The notes: generated by a model not told the origin, from the letters alone. Shown: positions 30,694 to 40,268, numbered from the stretch's first letter. The stretch is DNA of 64,000 bases from Palsa-883 sp963847615 (GCA_963847615.1 CAWKAN010000018.1:124001-188000); one strand, 5' to 3'. Translations and numbers: made by a program.

Positions 30694-30982
30694 CTTCCGC
30701 CTTTCGGAACGGGCGGAACGTGACCTTATCGAGATTTACGACTACACCGAGGAGACTTTCGGAGCCTATCAGGCCGACGCCTACCATGCCGGGCTTGAGC
30801 GCACGTTCGACCTGCTCGCCAGCTTTCCCCGTATCGGGCGGGCTGTGGAGGAGATCACGCCCGGTCTTCGTCGCTTCCGCTTTCAGGCTCATACGGTGTT
30901 TTACACCGAGGAGGCGGACTTTATCTTGATCCGCGCCGTTCTGCATCAAGCCCGAGAGATCAAGCCCGATCTTTTTGATTGA
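30686..30982 (+). CDS. ParE/RelE-family toxin
   Basis: A 98-residue ParE-type toxin. Family elements are FRLSERAERDLIEIYDYTEE, LLASFPRIGRAVEEITPGLR, RFRFQAHTVFYTEE and ILIRAVLHQAREI. ParE toxins poison DNA gyrase, and RelE relatives cleave mRNA; the sequence fits ParE better. The GTG start lies inside the antitoxin gene. Confidence 0.85.
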   Translation: MADFRLSERAERDLIEIYDYTEETFGAYQADAYHAGLERTFDLLASFPRIGRAVEEITPGLRRFRFQAHTVFYTEEADFILIRAVLHQAREIKPDLFD

Positions 30983-31061
30983 GGCGAGGGGCCTCGAGCG
31001 AGGGGGCACCGCACGATCTGTTCAAAATCCTACGCTAAGCCCAAAATCCAAGAATTATGAA

Positions 31062-32174
31062 GGCGGATTCAAGTTTGGGAACGAACACCACCGGATGACG
31101 TCTGGTTTGCGCTGGCCGCTGCGGCAAGCAGATTGCTGAATTGCTCGTTCGGCGTTGCGTAGTCCAACGTCTTTCTGGGTCGATTGTTGAGGCTGGCGGC
31201 GACGGTGTCGAGGTCGCCTTGGTCCAGCCCCGACAAGGACGTGCCTTTCGGGAAATACTGGCGCAGCAGGCCGTTGGTGTTCTCGTTGGAGCCGCGCTGC
31301 CACGGCGCATGCGGGTCAGCAAAGAAGATGCGCATGCCGGTATTGAGGGCAAGGCTCTCGTGCTCCGCCATTTCCTTGCCCTGGTCGTAGGTCAACGTTT
31401 TGCGCAGCGGAGCCGGAATGGCGTTCAAGGCCCCGGCGAAAGCGCAGGCGGCGACATCCGCCTTGCGCGTGGGCATCCGCACCAGGACGACATAGCGGGT
31501 CGTGCGTTCCACCAACGTGCCGATCGCACTGGCCCCTCCGGCACCCACAATGAAGTCGCCCTCCCAATGGCCCGGCACCAGACGGCCCTCGATTTCCTCA
31601 GGCCGGTCCTTGATATTGGTCATGCCGCAGAGCTTGCCGCGGCGCTCGCTGCCTTTTGGCTTGCGACCGCGGTTTGGCTTGTCCTGGCGCAAGCACGCGA
31701 TCAGCTCGCGGCGCAGTTCGCCGCGCGGCAAGGCGTAGATCGCGGTGTAGATCGCCTCGTGCGACACACGCAGGCCCGATTGCTGCTCCATTCCATGCTC
31801 GATCCGCTTGCGCCTGCCCGATATTTGCTCAGGGGACCATTTCAAGCGCAACAGCCTAGCCACTTCACCAAACAGCGCGCCATCGCTCGCCAGCCGCGGT
31901 TTGCGGCCAGACCGGCGCCGGCCGGCAAGGGCTTGGGTCTCCGCCGTGTGCGCCAGGTACCCCGCGGCATCGCGATGCCGCTTGATCTCAGCCGAAATCG
32001 TCCCAGGCGACCGGCAGAGGGCCCGGGCAATCGATCGGACCCCCCAGCCGTCATGCAGACGCACCTCAATCATCGTGCGATCAACAACCGTCAGCCGACG
32101 TCTCGAAATTGCCATCCCACCACCCTAAACTGTCGGGTCACCCGGTGGTGTTCGCTCCCAAACTTAAATCCGCC
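31062..32174. mobile_element. IS30-family insertion sequence, complete
   Basis: Terminal inverted repeats are visible: GGCGGATTCAAGTTTGGGAA at 31062 and, on the other strand from 32174, GGCGGATTTAAGTTTGGGAG. Both continue CGAACACCACCGG. GAA directly precedes the left end (31059-31061) and follows the right end (32175-32177), consistent with a 3-bp target duplication. The single gene inside is intact, so the element could be active. Confidence 0.85.
31069..32115 (-). CDS. IS30 family transposase
   Basis: A 348-residue DDE transposase. N-terminal helix-turn-helix motifs (MIEVRLHDGWGVRSIARAL; SPGTISAEIKRH) precede the catalytic domain. The first Asp is in GHWEGDFIVG, the second in LTYDQGKEM, and the Glu in GSNENTNGLLRQYFPKGT, the characteristic IS30 C-terminal motif. 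Its stop codon lies inside the left inverted repeat. Confidence 0.95.
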   Translation of the reverse strand: MAISRRRLTVVDRTMIEVRLHDGWGVRSIARALCRSPGTISAEIKRHRDAAGYLAHTAETQALAGRRRSGRKPRLASDGALFGEVARLLRLKWSPEQISGRRKRIEHGMEQQSGLRVSHEAIYTAIYALPRGELRRELIACLRQDKPNRGRKPKGSERRGKLCGMTNIKDRPEEIEGRLVPGHWEGDFIVGAGGASAIGTLVERTTRYVVLVRMPTRKADVAACAFAGALNAIPAPLRKTLTYDQGKEMAEHESLALNTGMRIFFADPHAPWQRGSNENTNGLLRQYFPKGTSLSGLDQGDLDTVAASLNNRPRKTLDYATPNEQFSNLLAAAASANQTSSGGVRSQT

Positions 32175-32208
32175 GAACCAAAATCAGGGCGTTGAGAACA
32201 AAGGGCTT

Positions 32209-32234
32209 TTCCGGTTCAGAATTCCGGTTCAGAA
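32209..32234. repeat. 13-bp tandem duplication before the recombinase gene
   Basis: TTCCGGTTCAGAA occurs twice in tandem immediately before the recombinase start. It could be part of a crossover or operator site, or a simple duplication. Confidence 0.5.
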
Positions 32235-32242
32235 TGCCCCCC

Positions 32243-32797
32243 ATGAAATACGGTTACGCGAGGGTATCGCCGGGCGGCAAGAGCGAGAGCGTTGACGCAC
32301 AGGCACGACAACTGACCAAGGCGGGATGCAAGAAGGTGTCCCGCGATGTGCATGTGAGCGGAGCCAAGACCGACCGGGCGCAGCTTCGCCGCGTGATCGA
32401 GGCGCTACAGCCGGGCGACGTGCTGATGGTGACGCGGCTCGACCGGCTGGCAAGATCGACCCGCGACCTGTTGAACACCCTTGCCGCCATCACCGACAGG
32501 AAGGCCGGTTTCCGCTCGCTAGGCGACGCATGGGCCGACACCACCACATCACACGGGCGGCTGATGCTGACCGTGCTAGGCGGGCTGGCGGAGTTCGAGC
32601 GCGACCTTATCCGGGCACGGACAGGCGAGGGCCGGGAGCGGGCGAAGGCGCGCGGCGTGAAGATGGGCCGACCGCCGAAGCTCACCCCGCACCAGCAGCG
32701 CGAGGCGATCAAGCGCCGCGACCGTGGCGAGCCGATCCGCGACATCGCCCGCAGCTACAACGTCAGCCATCCGACGATTTCGAGGTTGTCCGCGTGA
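32243..32797 (+). CDS. Serine recombinase (resolvase/invertase family)
   Basis: A 184-residue small serine recombinase. The catalytic Ser is in YGYARVSPGG. Other conserved parts are VLMVTRLDRLARSTRDLLNT, the SLGDAWADTT segment, and MLTVLGGLAEFERDLIRART with the EFER active-site Arg region. A C-terminal helix-turn-helix follows (IRDIARSYNVSHPTISRL). It resembles Tn3-type resolvases/DNA invertases, but no transposase of that type is next to it. An ATG nine bases upstream (32234) is an alternative start. Confidence 0.92.
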   Translation: MKYGYARVSPGGKSESVDAQARQLTKAGCKKVSRDVHVSGAKTDRAQLRRVIEALQPGDVLMVTRLDRLARSTRDLLNTLAAITDRKAGFRSLGDAWADTTTSHGRLMLTVLGGLAEFERDLIRARTGEGRERAKARGVKMGRPPKLTPHQQREAIKRRDRGEPIRDIARSYNVSHPTISRLSA

Positions 32798-32836
32798 CTG
32801 CTCCAGACCCGCAACCGCTTTCGCTTAGGAACGCCA

Positions 32837-33811
32837 ATGACGGACGTTAGGGAGACGGTTCAAACTGTGGGGGAGATATTAACTGCCTTCCAGAAATCCG
32901 GCCCAAGCTCTCCCGACCATCTGAAAGAAGCCAAGATGACGATATCCAAGCTTGCCCGTTCTATAGCGGTCAGCGCCGACGAGGCGACCGCCAGTTACGA
33001 ACGGGTGAGCAGAGAATTCCTCGACAAGGTAATCCGCGCCAAGGGTATGCCGACGCGGATAATATCTGGCGATCCTGAGAGCCAACCGGACATAGTTAGC
33101 TCCAGCGGGAAGCAGGTTGCGCTAAACTTCGACGCCTTGTTGCCGTCTATACAGAAGCGTTTTGAGTGGTGCGTCGCGAATTATAAATCAGAGGCGACCG
33201 CATATCTCGACGAGCGGATTCGCGAATTTGACGCGATGGTGCAGCAATTCCTTGAGCGGGTTCCGATGGGTGGAACCAAAGCCAAGGACACCAAGAGCCG
33301 GATCACCGAAATAAAAAAGGAACTCCGACCGCTGGCGAAGTGGGATCGGTTATTTTATGTCCACAAGGCAAGCAGCTTTCCTGCCGAGGTGCAATTTCTG
33401 TTTTCGCTCGAAGGCAACCCAATCGCTGCAATCTGGCACTACAACGCGGGAGACGAGCAAACCGATTACCCGAAGATCTACAACCACAAGCACCGGGACG
33501 GCCTCGTATATGCCGTGCGCGGCAATTGGGCTATCGCCAAGGGTCTCACGAACGCCGGGCTTAACGGCTATCTCGATGAGATCAGCCGACCGAGCCAAGA
33601 AGTTGGCTGCATGTGCCACCTACAATGGCTCTACTCAATCAGCAGATTGCCCACGAACATGGTGACAGAGAAGGGTTTCTCCGAGCTTAAACGGGTGCGG
33701 GCGGCGACGCAGATGGGAAGTGCAGCACGGAAGCCGAACATAGCCGCCGAACCCGAGACGAGGCCAAGCGGGCTGAAGAAGCGGCTCATGCGTTGGATCG
33801 GTCGAGGCTAA
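32837..33811 (+). CDS. Unknown protein, possibly phage head-related
   Basis: 324 residues, lower GC and different codon use (ATA, AAA, TTT common) from flanking core genes, suggesting transfer. The N-terminal half is helical and charged. The C-terminal part contains KIYNHKHRDGLVYAVRGNWA, a GYLDEI motif, EVGCMCHLQWLYSISRLP and MVTEKGFSEL. This combination recalls the Cys/His-containing C-terminal region of some phage minor head proteins, but no other phage structural gene is nearby. The resemblance is from memory only. It ends in a basic tail (KKRLMRWIGRG). Confidence 0.4.
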   Translation: MTDVRETVQTVGEILTAFQKSGPSSPDHLKEAKMTISKLARSIAVSADEATASYERVSREFLDKVIRAKGMPTRIISGDPESQPDIVSSSGKQVALNFDALLPSIQKRFEWCVANYKSEATAYLDERIREFDAMVQQFLERVPMGGTKAKDTKSRITEIKKELRPLAKWDRLFYVHKASSFPAEVQFLFSLEGNPIAAIWHYNAGDEQTDYPKIYNHKHRDGLVYAVRGNWAIAKGLTNAGLNGYLDEISRPSQEVGCMCHLQWLYSISRLPTNMVTEKGFSELKRVRAATQMGSAARKPNIAAEPETRPSGLKKRLMRWIGRG

Positions 33812-33858
33812 CCGACTTACCTATAGCTTATAGGCTGCACAGGAGCTAACATCGACGA

Positions 33859-34089
33859 ATGAAATTTACTCTCCAGATGTTTTGGACGAACCCTCATGGC
33901 GCGATTGAGCCATTGCTCACGCCATTGACCCTTAATTTCGCGTCCGCCGAGGAGGCGCGGCGGATTTTCGGCCAAGTGACCAATCATCCGAACATTCCTG
34001 TGCATTCCCTGACGCTTGTTTCAGAGGACAGCACCATTTCGGAAAGGTGGTTCCAGATCGACGGCGCTTGGAGGCGAAAAGACGCCTAG
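33859..34089 (+). CDS. Small hypothetical protein
   Basis: 76 residues, not recognised: MKFTLQMFWTNPHGAIEPLL, then FASAEEARRIFGQVTN and a C-terminal ERWFQIDGAWRRKDA. It has the same lower-GC character as the previous gene and is 47 bp after it, so they were probably acquired together. Confidence 0.45.
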   Translation: MKFTLQMFWTNPHGAIEPLLTPLTLNFASAEEARRIFGQVTNHPNIPVHSLTLVSEDSTISERWFQIDGAWRRKDA

Positions 34090-34320
34090 CCAACGGTGTA
34101 ACGCCCGCCGACTTGCCATAAAGCCGATTCTGCGGCAGCGCCCTGCCCCGAATGCGCCGCAACGCCCGCTCGCGGCTCGAAGCTTGCCCAGCGCCCGGTC
34201 CCGCCGCTTCACGGGACGCGCCCCGGGCCGCCTGATTGCTGAATGGCCGGCAATGTGGCCTCCGAACATGGGGCCTACCCCAGCCTTGAACCCCACCCCC
34301 CGGCGCGTTACGCGCAACGC

Positions 34321-34545
34321 ATGGACGCCCACGCCTCCCCCCGCGAGCGCACCGCCCGCCATCGCACCGCCCGGCGCGCGCGCGGATTGCGCCCGGTTGT
34401 GCTGTGGCTGCCGGATGTGACCGATCCCGCCTACCAGGCGCGCCTCACCGAGGAATGCCGCCGCCTTGCGGACCTGACGCCCGACGAAACCACCATGGCG
34501 GCCGGCTTCGCACAGCTGGCCCGCCGGACGGAGGGATGGTGCTAG
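34321..34545 (+). CDS. MazE-like antitoxin (DUF3018 type)
   Basis: A 74-residue protein with RERTARHRTARRARGLRPVV, LWLPDVTDPAYQARLTEECR and a short C-terminal helix, the usual pattern of antitoxins preceding MazF in alphaproteobacteria. It overlaps the toxin gene by ten bases. ATG 34321 is the start that leaves the domain intact. Confidence 0.8.
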   Translation: MDAHASPRERTARHRTARRARGLRPVVLWLPDVTDPAYQARLTEECRRLADLTPDETTMAAGFAQLARRTEGWC

Positions 34546-34910
34546 CCCCCGACGCCGTGCGGCGCGGCACCGTGGTTCTGGTCCGCCCCCCGCGCGACAA
34601 GGCGCGGCCGGCCGTCGTGGTCCGCTCGGACCTGCTCGCCGAGCTCTCCCCCGCGACGGTCCTGCCGATCACCACGCAGTTGCGCCAGAACGTCACCCTG
34701 CGGATCGACATCACGCCGAGCCCGACGAATGGGCTGCTCGCTCCATCGCAGGTGATGGTGGATTGGCCACAGACCGTCCGCTTCGCCGATATGGGCCAGC
34801 CGATCGGCCGCCTCGACCTGGCAACCATGCGGGCCATCACCCGGCAGATGGCCGTGGTGCTGGGCATCGGCTCCGAAACGAGCAGACCGCGCCGGACCCG
34901 AACCGGCTAA
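34536..34910 (+). CDS. MazF-type mRNA interferase toxin
   Basis: A 124-residue PemK/MazF toxin: RRGTVVLVRPPRDKARPAVV, VRSDLLAELSPATVLPITTQ, LAPSQVMVDWPQTVRFADMG and a C-terminal IGRLDLATMRAITRQMAVVLG. The family cleaves specific mRNA sequences. The gene starts inside the antitoxin gene. A Pro-coding, C-rich 140-bp spacer separates it from the TPP-enzyme gene. Confidence 0.88.
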   Translation: MVLAPDAVRRGTVVLVRPPRDKARPAVVVRSDLLAELSPATVLPITTQLRQNVTLRIDITPSPTNGLLAPSQVMVDWPQTVRFADMGQPIGRLDLATMRAITRQMAVVLGIGSETSRPRRTRTG

Positions 34911-35050
34911 GCAACCGATTTTCCCTCCCCCCGGGTTCCCCCAACCTCCCGCCCCCCACCAGGGGCTTGAGCCAACCGCCCCCCGCACGCACACTCCCCC
35001 CGACCCACGCCCCCAAGCCGCCCCAAGCCCACCGAAGGACACCGCCCCCC

Positions 35051-36703
35051 ATGCCCCACACCCTGCGCGGCGCCGACATCGTGGTGTGCACCCTCGAACG
35101 CGCCGGACACACAACGATCTTCACCCTGTCCGGCAACCACATCATGTCGCTGTTCGACGCCGCCATCGGCACCCAGCTCGACCTCATCCACACCCGCCAC
35201 GAGGCCGCCGCGGTGCACGCCGCCGACGGCTTCGGCCGGCTCACCGGCCGGCCCGGCCTCGCCATGGTCACCGGCGGCCCCGGCCACGCCAACGCCACCG
35301 CCGCGCTGATGACCGCGCTCGGCCAGGAATCCCCCCTGGTGCTGCTGTCCGGCCACACCGAGACCACCCAGCTCGGCCGCGGCGGCTTCCAGGAGCTGCG
35401 CCAGGCGGAAATGGCTGCCCCGGTGGCGAAAGCCTCCTGGATGGCCACCGACCCCGCCCGCCTCGGCCTGGACGTCGCCAAGGCCATCCGCATCGCCACC
35501 GCCGGCCGGCCCGGCCCGGTGCATCTCAGCCTGCCGTCCGACCTGCTCGACGCCGAGGTCCCGGAAGCCGCGGTCGCCTGGCCGCAGCCCGCCGACTTCG
35601 CCGCCCAACCGACATCCCTCGGCGACGCCGCCGCCGACGCCGTGCTGGCGCTGCTCGCCGGCGCCGAACGCCCGCTGCTGATCGCCGGACCGGCGCTGGC
35701 CAACCGCCCCGGCCGCGCCCTGCTGGCCCGCCTGGAGGCGGCGACCAGCGTCCCCACCTGCATCATGGAAAGCCCGCGCGGCTTCGCCGACGCCACGCTG
35801 GGCGCCTTCGCCGAGCTGGCGGCGCGCTGCGACCTGATCGTGCTGCTCGGCAAGGCGCTCGACTTCACCCTGAAATTCGGCGCCCCGCCCGCCGTCGATC
35901 CGGCCTGCCGCTTCGTCATGCTCGATCCCGAGGGCGCCATCCTCGACCGCGCGCTCCGCGAAAAAGGCCCGTTGCTCGCCTTCGGCTGCGTCGCCGACAC
36001 CCATCCGGCCGGCGAGGCGCTGATCCGCCGCGCCGGCGCCCGCCCCCCGCCCCCAACCGGCTGGCTGCACGAAGCGCGCCGCCACTTCACCGACCGCCCC
36101 GCCGCCTGGCAAACCCTCGCCAGCCAGACCCCGGACAAGCTGCACGCGGCCGAGGTGTTCCGCGCCCTGAAGCCCTATGTCGAGCGCCACCCCGACACCG
36201 TGCTGATCTGCGACGGCGGCGAATTCGCGCAATGGGGCCAGAGCCTGCTCAGCAACGACCGGCGCATGATCAACGGCGTCGGCGGCTCGATCGGCGGTTC
36301 GTTGCCGATGGCGCTCGGCGCGCGCGTGGTGGAACGCGCCGCCCCGGTGTTCGCCGTGCTCGGCGACGGCACCTTCGGCTTCCACATGGCGGAGTTCGAG
36401 ACCGCGGTCCGCCGCAACCTGGCCTTCGTCGCGGTCGTCGGCACCGATGCGCGCTGGAACGCCGAATACAATCTCCAGGTGCGCGACTACGGCGCCAACC
36501 GCGCGGTCGGCTGCGAACTGAACCCGACCCGTTACGATCTCGTCGTCACCGCGCTCGGCGGCCACGGCGAGCTGGTGCGCCGCGCCGACGAAATGCCGGG
36601 CGCCATCGAACGCGCGCTGGCCAGCGGCAAGCCGGCCTGCATCAACGTGATGATCGAGCCGATCCCGGCACCCTTGCTGCGCCGGGCAATGCAAACCGCC
36701 TGA
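35051..36703 (+). CDS. Thiamine-diphosphate enzyme, acetolactate synthase large-subunit-like
   Basis: A 550-residue TPP-dependent enzyme with three domains. The N-terminal PYR domain has the activating Glu in HTRHEAAAVHAADGFGR and the family segment TGGPGHANATAALMTA. A central Rossmann domain spans about 190-330. The C-terminal PP domain has the TPP/Mg motif GDGTFGFHMAEFET...DARWN and GVGGSIGGSLPMALGA. It resembles acetolactate synthase and related decarboxylases or ligases (oxalyl-CoA, sulfoacetaldehyde); the reaction cannot be fixed. No small regulatory subunit is adjacent, which argues against an anabolic IlvBN pair. Confidence 0.85.
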   Translation: MPHTLRGADIVVCTLERAGHTTIFTLSGNHIMSLFDAAIGTQLDLIHTRHEAAAVHAADGFGRLTGRPGLAMVTGGPGHANATAALMTALGQESPLVLLSGHTETTQLGRGGFQELRQAEMAAPVAKASWMATDPARLGLDVAKAIRIATAGRPGPVHLSLPSDLLDAEVPEAAVAWPQPADFAAQPTSLGDAAADAVLALLAGAERPLLIAGPALANRPGRALLARLEAATSVPTCIMESPRGFADATLGAFAELAARCDLIVLLGKALDFTLKFGAPPAVDPACRFVMLDPEGAILDRALREKGPLLAFGCVADTHPAGEALIRRAGARPPPPTGWLHEARRHFTDRPAAWQTLASQTPDKLHAAEVFRALKPYVERHPDTVLICDGGEFAQWGQSLLSNDRRMINGVGGSIGGSLPMALGARVVERAAPVFAVLGDGTFGFHMAEFETAVRRNLAFVAVVGTDARWNAEYNLQVRDYGANRAVGCELNPTRYDLVVTALGGHGELVRRADEMPGAIERALASGKPACINVMIEPIPAPLLRRAMQTA

Positions 36704-36726
36704 GCAACATTCATCGGAGGGACCCC

Positions 36727-37329
36727 ATGCTTCGCATCCACGGCAGTGCCCGCTCGCGCACCATCCGCACCTTGTGGATGGCGGCCGAGCTCGGCCTCGA
36801 CTACGTGCACGACGACCTGCTGCCGCGCTCGCCCGGCACCCGCACGCCCGAATTCCTCGCCCTCAACCCCAACGCCCGCGTGCCGGTGATCGAGGACGAC
36901 GGCTTCGTGTTGGCGGAATCGATGGCGATCAACCTCTATCTGGCGAAAAAGCACGGCAAGCTCTATCCGGTCGGCCTGCGCAACGAGGCGCTCGCCTGGC
37001 AATGGAGCCTGTGGGAGACCGACCGGCTGGATCGCCAGGTCGTCACCTACGCCAACCACAGCGCGGTGCTGCCACCGGCGCAGCGCGACCCGGCGCTCGC
37101 CAAGGCGGCGTGGGACGAGATGGTGCCGGCGCTCGACGTCCTGGAGGGCGCGCTGAGCAAAACCCCCTGGCTCGCCGGCGACGACTTCACCGTCGCCGAC
37201 CTGAACGTCGCCGGCGCGCTGTATCGCGGCCTGTTCCTCGACCTGGGCCGCTGGCCCACCGTCACCGCCTGGCTGCAACGCTGCTGGGACCGCCCCGCCG
37301 CCAAGCGCGCCCGCGCCATGCGCGAGTAG
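36727..37329 (+). CDS. Glutathione S-transferase family protein
   Basis: 200 residues with the thioredoxin-like N-domain (MLRIHGSARSRTIRTLWMAA; NPNARVPVIEDDGFVLAES with cis-Pro and the ES motif) and a helical C-domain (WLAGDDFTVADLNVAGAL). A Ser in HGSARS occupies the usual Ser/Cys catalytic zone. CGGAGGG precedes the ATG, 24 bp after the TPP-enzyme gene, so the two form an operon. Confidence 0.9.
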   Translation: MLRIHGSARSRTIRTLWMAAELGLDYVHDDLLPRSPGTRTPEFLALNPNARVPVIEDDGFVLAESMAINLYLAKKHGKLYPVGLRNEALAWQWSLWETDRLDRQVVTYANHSAVLPPAQRDPALAKAAWDEMVPALDVLEGALSKTPWLAGDDFTVADLNVAGALYRGLFLDLGRWPTVTAWLQRCWDRPAAKRARAMRE

Positions 37330-37460
37330 CCGCCCCGCCCCACCGCTGGCCCGGCCCCGCCCCGCCCCGGCCGCTCGGCCACGCCGCCACACCGTCGCCC
37401 GCCGCGGCCACCCCGTCGCGCGTGGGACCGGTCGCCCGCCGGCGCGACGCGCGCGGGCGA

Positions 37461-38009
37461 TCAGTCGCCCGCCGCGCCGCCCGCGGGCAATGACCCGTCA
37501 CTGAGGGTGATCAGGGCAGCGGCCCGCGGCGTCGGCGCGACGCGCAGCAGCGGCTGGTTGGCGGGGCAGGTGCCGCTCGCCACATCCAGCCGGGCGCACC
37601 AGGTCGTGGTGCCCGGGCTGCTCGGCCGGCCGTAGCGATCGATGGCGTCGGCGCGGATCGCCGCGGCGTCGGACGGGCCGCGCGCGACGATCGTGTAGCC
37701 GATGCGCACGACGCTGCGCGCGCCGTTCGCCGCCGCGGCGAACTCGATCAGCAACTGGCCGTCGCGGGTGCGGGCGCTGATCGCGCCGACACAGCTCGCC
37801 GCCTGCGCCGCCACGCAGCCGGGCGGGCTGAGCTGCATCCGCGCGTCGGGAATCCCCTGCGCGTGCAGCCGCTCCAGTGCTTCCGCCGCCGACATGTGCA
37901 AGCGCAGCGAGAGGACGTCGAACCGGCTCGGGTCGGCGGCATGCGCCGCCAGGCCAGGCAGGGTCATCAGGACGGCGGCAAACAGCAGGACGGCGCGGTG
38001 GGATCGCAT
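37461..38009 (-). CDS. Hypothetical exported protein
   Basis: 182 residues with an evident signal peptide (about 1-25; RAVLLFAAVLMTLPGLAAHA then AD). The mature part has FDVLSLRLHMSAAEALERLH, four or more Cys (GCVAAQAASC, WCARL, GTC) that could form disulfides, and a VVRIGYTIVARG strand. The first part resembles small periplasmic proteins with a PDZ- or SmpA-like Cys-free helix, but I do not recognise a family. ATG 38009 is chosen because it directly precedes the signal peptide. Confidence 0.65.
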   Translation of the reverse strand: MRSHRAVLLFAAVLMTLPGLAAHAADPSRFDVLSLRLHMSAAEALERLHAQGIPDARMQLSPPGCVAAQAASCVGAISARTRDGQLLIEFAAAANGARSVVRIGYTIVARGPSDAAAIRADAIDRYGRPSSPGTTTWCARLDVASGTCPANQPLLRVAPTPRAAALITLSDGSLPAGGAAGD

Positions 38010-38094
38010 GGCGACATGGTTGCCGCCGGGGGGATTAACCAACAGTGAACGCGCGTCTCAGCGCCGCCACCGATCCGCATCCGGTGAGACCCGG

Positions 38095-38436
38095 CCAGCA
38101 GGGCGATCGGGTGAAGCGACGGCAGGCCGGGGCTCCGCCCCGAACCCCGCCAGGGGGCTTTGCCCCCTTGGACCCCCACCAGAGGCAGCGGCCTCTGGAC
38201 TCCATGACTGGGAGTGTGGGGAGGGGAAGGGGGCGGGCGGGCGAGGCGAAGGGGCGCCGTCCGGCATGCCGGACGGCGCCCCGTCGCCTCGCCCACCCGC
38301 CCCCTTCCCCTCCCCACACTCCCAGTGAAGGGTTCCAAGGGCTCCGCCCTTGGCGGGGTTCCAAGGGGCAGCGCCCCTTGGTGGGGTCTGGGGCGAAGCC
38401 CCAGCCTGCCGTCGCTTCACCCGATCGCCCTGCTGG
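38095..38436 (+). repeat. Multi-hairpin palindromic element, copy 3 (342 bp)
   Basis: The outer arms form a perfect 32-bp inverted repeat (38095-38126 with 38405-38436; begins CCAGCAGGGCGATCGG). The inner hairpins are as in copy 1. The central palindrome is 38207-38326 (120 bp, centre GCATGC) with two mismatches. It lies in the 507-bp gap between a divergent exported-protein gene and ilvD, so unlike the other full copies it does not follow a stop codon. Confidence 0.92.
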
Positions 38437-38516
38437 CGACCCGTCCGTGTGTTGGCGTTTTCGCCCCGGGCGGTATAACCGGGCGCGCGTTATCGCCGCC
38501 AGGAAAGGAACCGCCG

Positions 38517-40258
38517 ATGCTCACCAAGCGCTGGGACAAGTCCAGGCTGCCGTCCCGTCACGTGACCGTGGGCCCCGACCGGGCACCGCACCGCAGCTAC
38601 TACTACGCGATGGGCCTGACCGAGGACGAGATCGACCAGCCCTTCGTCGGCGTCGCCACCTGCTGGAACGAGGCGGCGCCGTGCAACATCGCGCTCAGCC
38701 GCCAGGCCCAATCGGTCAAGAAGGGCGTGTCCGAGGCCGGCGGCACGCCGCGCGAATTCACCACCATCACCGTCACCGACGGCATCGCGATGGGCCACCA
38801 GGGCATGAAGTCCTCGCTGGTTTCGCGCGACCTGATCGCCGACAGCGTGGAGCTGACGGTGCGCGGGCATTGCTACGACGCGCTGGTCGGCCTCGCCGGC
38901 TGCGACAAGTCGCTGCCCGGCATGATGATGGCGATGCTGCGGCTGAACGTCCCCAGCGTGTTCATGTATGGCGGCTCGATCCTGCCCGGGAAGTTCAAGG
39001 GCGAGGACGTCACCGTGGTCGACGTGTTCGAGGCGGTCGGCCAGCACGCCGCCGGCAAAATGTCGCGACGAGGACCTGCACGAGCTGGAATGCGCCGCCT
39101 GCCCCTCGGCCGGCGCCTGCGGCGGGCAGTTCACCGCCAACACCATGGCCATGGTCAGCGAGGCGATCGGCCTCGCGCTGCCCGGCTCCGCCGGCTCGCC
39201 GGCGCCGTACGAGGAACGCGACCGTTTCGCCGTGCAATCCGGCCGCGCGGTGATGCAGCTGATCGAGAGCCGCCTGCGCCCGCGCGACATCGTCACGCTG
39301 CAAGGCGCTGCAGAACGCCGCGGTGCTGGTCGGCGCCACCGGCGGTTCCACCAATGCCGGGCTGCACCTGCCGGCGATCGCGCACGAGGCGGGGATCCGC
39401 TTCACCATGGACGACGTGGTGGAGATCATGCGCCGCACGCCGTACATCGCCGACCTCAAGCCGGGCGGCAAATACGTCGCGCTTCGACGTGCACAAGATC
39501 GGCGGCATCCCGGTGATCATCAAGGCGCTGCTCGACGCCGGGCTGCTGCACGGCGACTGCCTGACCGTCACCGGCAAGACCCTGGCGGAGAACCACAAGG
39601 ACGTGGTGTTCCCGACCGACCAGGACGTGGTCTACCCGGTGTCCAAGGCGATCTCGCGCACCGGCGGCGTGGTCGGGCTGCAGCGGCAACCTCGCGCCGG
39701 ACGGCGCGATCGTGAAGGTCGCCGGCATGGAGCGCGACCAGCTGCGCTTCGAGGGCACCGCGCTTTGTTTCGACTCCGAAGAAGAAGCCTTCGCCGCGGT
39801 GCAGTTGCGCGCCTACCAGCCGGGCGACGTGATCGTGATCCGCTACGAGGGGCCGAAGGGCGGCCCCGGCATGCGCGAGATGCTGTCGACCACCGCGGCG
39901 ATCTACGGCCAGAGCCAGACCAAGGGCAAGGACGTGGCGCTGATCACCGACGGTCGTTTCTCCGGCGGAACGCGTGGCTTCTGCGTCGGCCATGTCGGGC
40001 CCGAGGCGGCGGTGGGCGGCCCGATCGCGCTGCTGCGCAACGGCGACAAGATCATCATCGACGCCGCCAACGGCAGCATCGACGTGGTGCTGTCGGACGC
40101 CGAGCTGGCCGCGCGGCGGGCGGCGTGGCAGCCGCGCAAGACCGACTACAACAGCGGCGCGATCTGGAAATACGCGCAACTGGTGGGCCCGGCGCATCTC
40201 GGCGCGCTGACCCATCCGGGCGCGGCGGCGGAGACGTCACTGCTACGCCGATATCTGA
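38517..40258 (+). CDS. ilvD: Dihydroxy-acid dehydratase (five single-base insertions in this sequence)
   Basis: IlvD dehydrates dihydroxy acids to 2-keto acids in isoleucine/valine/pantothenate synthesis using an Fe-S cluster. Segments from successive frames are RSYYYAMGLTEDEI, GVATCWNEAAPCN, DALVGLAGCDKSLPGMMMA, ECAACPSAGACGGQFTANTM, GGSTNAGLHLPAIAHEAG, VKVAGM, DVALITDGRFSGGTRGFCVG and a C-terminus ETHCYADI. One extra base lies near each of 39064, 39301, 39482, 39682 and 40237. Removing all five gives exactly 579 codons ending at TGA 40256-40258, the normal length. The cluster cysteines are preserved. The ATG follows AGGAAAGGAA. Probably intact in the organism. Confidence 0.93.
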
Positions 40259-40268
40259 ACCGTCCCGC

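Noticed and set aside
26607..34910. An intact prophage or integrative element
   Set aside because: Only one weakly phage-like protein was seen, with no integrase of the tyrosine type, terminase, portal or tail genes, and no attachment-site repeats were found.
34907..36694. A long minus-strand frame (595 codons) opposite the TPP enzyme
   Set aside because: The plus strand encodes clear PYR and PP domains. The minus frame is His/Gly/Gln-rich and has no domain.
35051..36703. Assigning ilvB (biosynthetic acetolactate synthase)
   Set aside because: No ilvN small subunit follows, and the neighbouring gene is a GST. Related TPP enzymes share all the motifs visible here.
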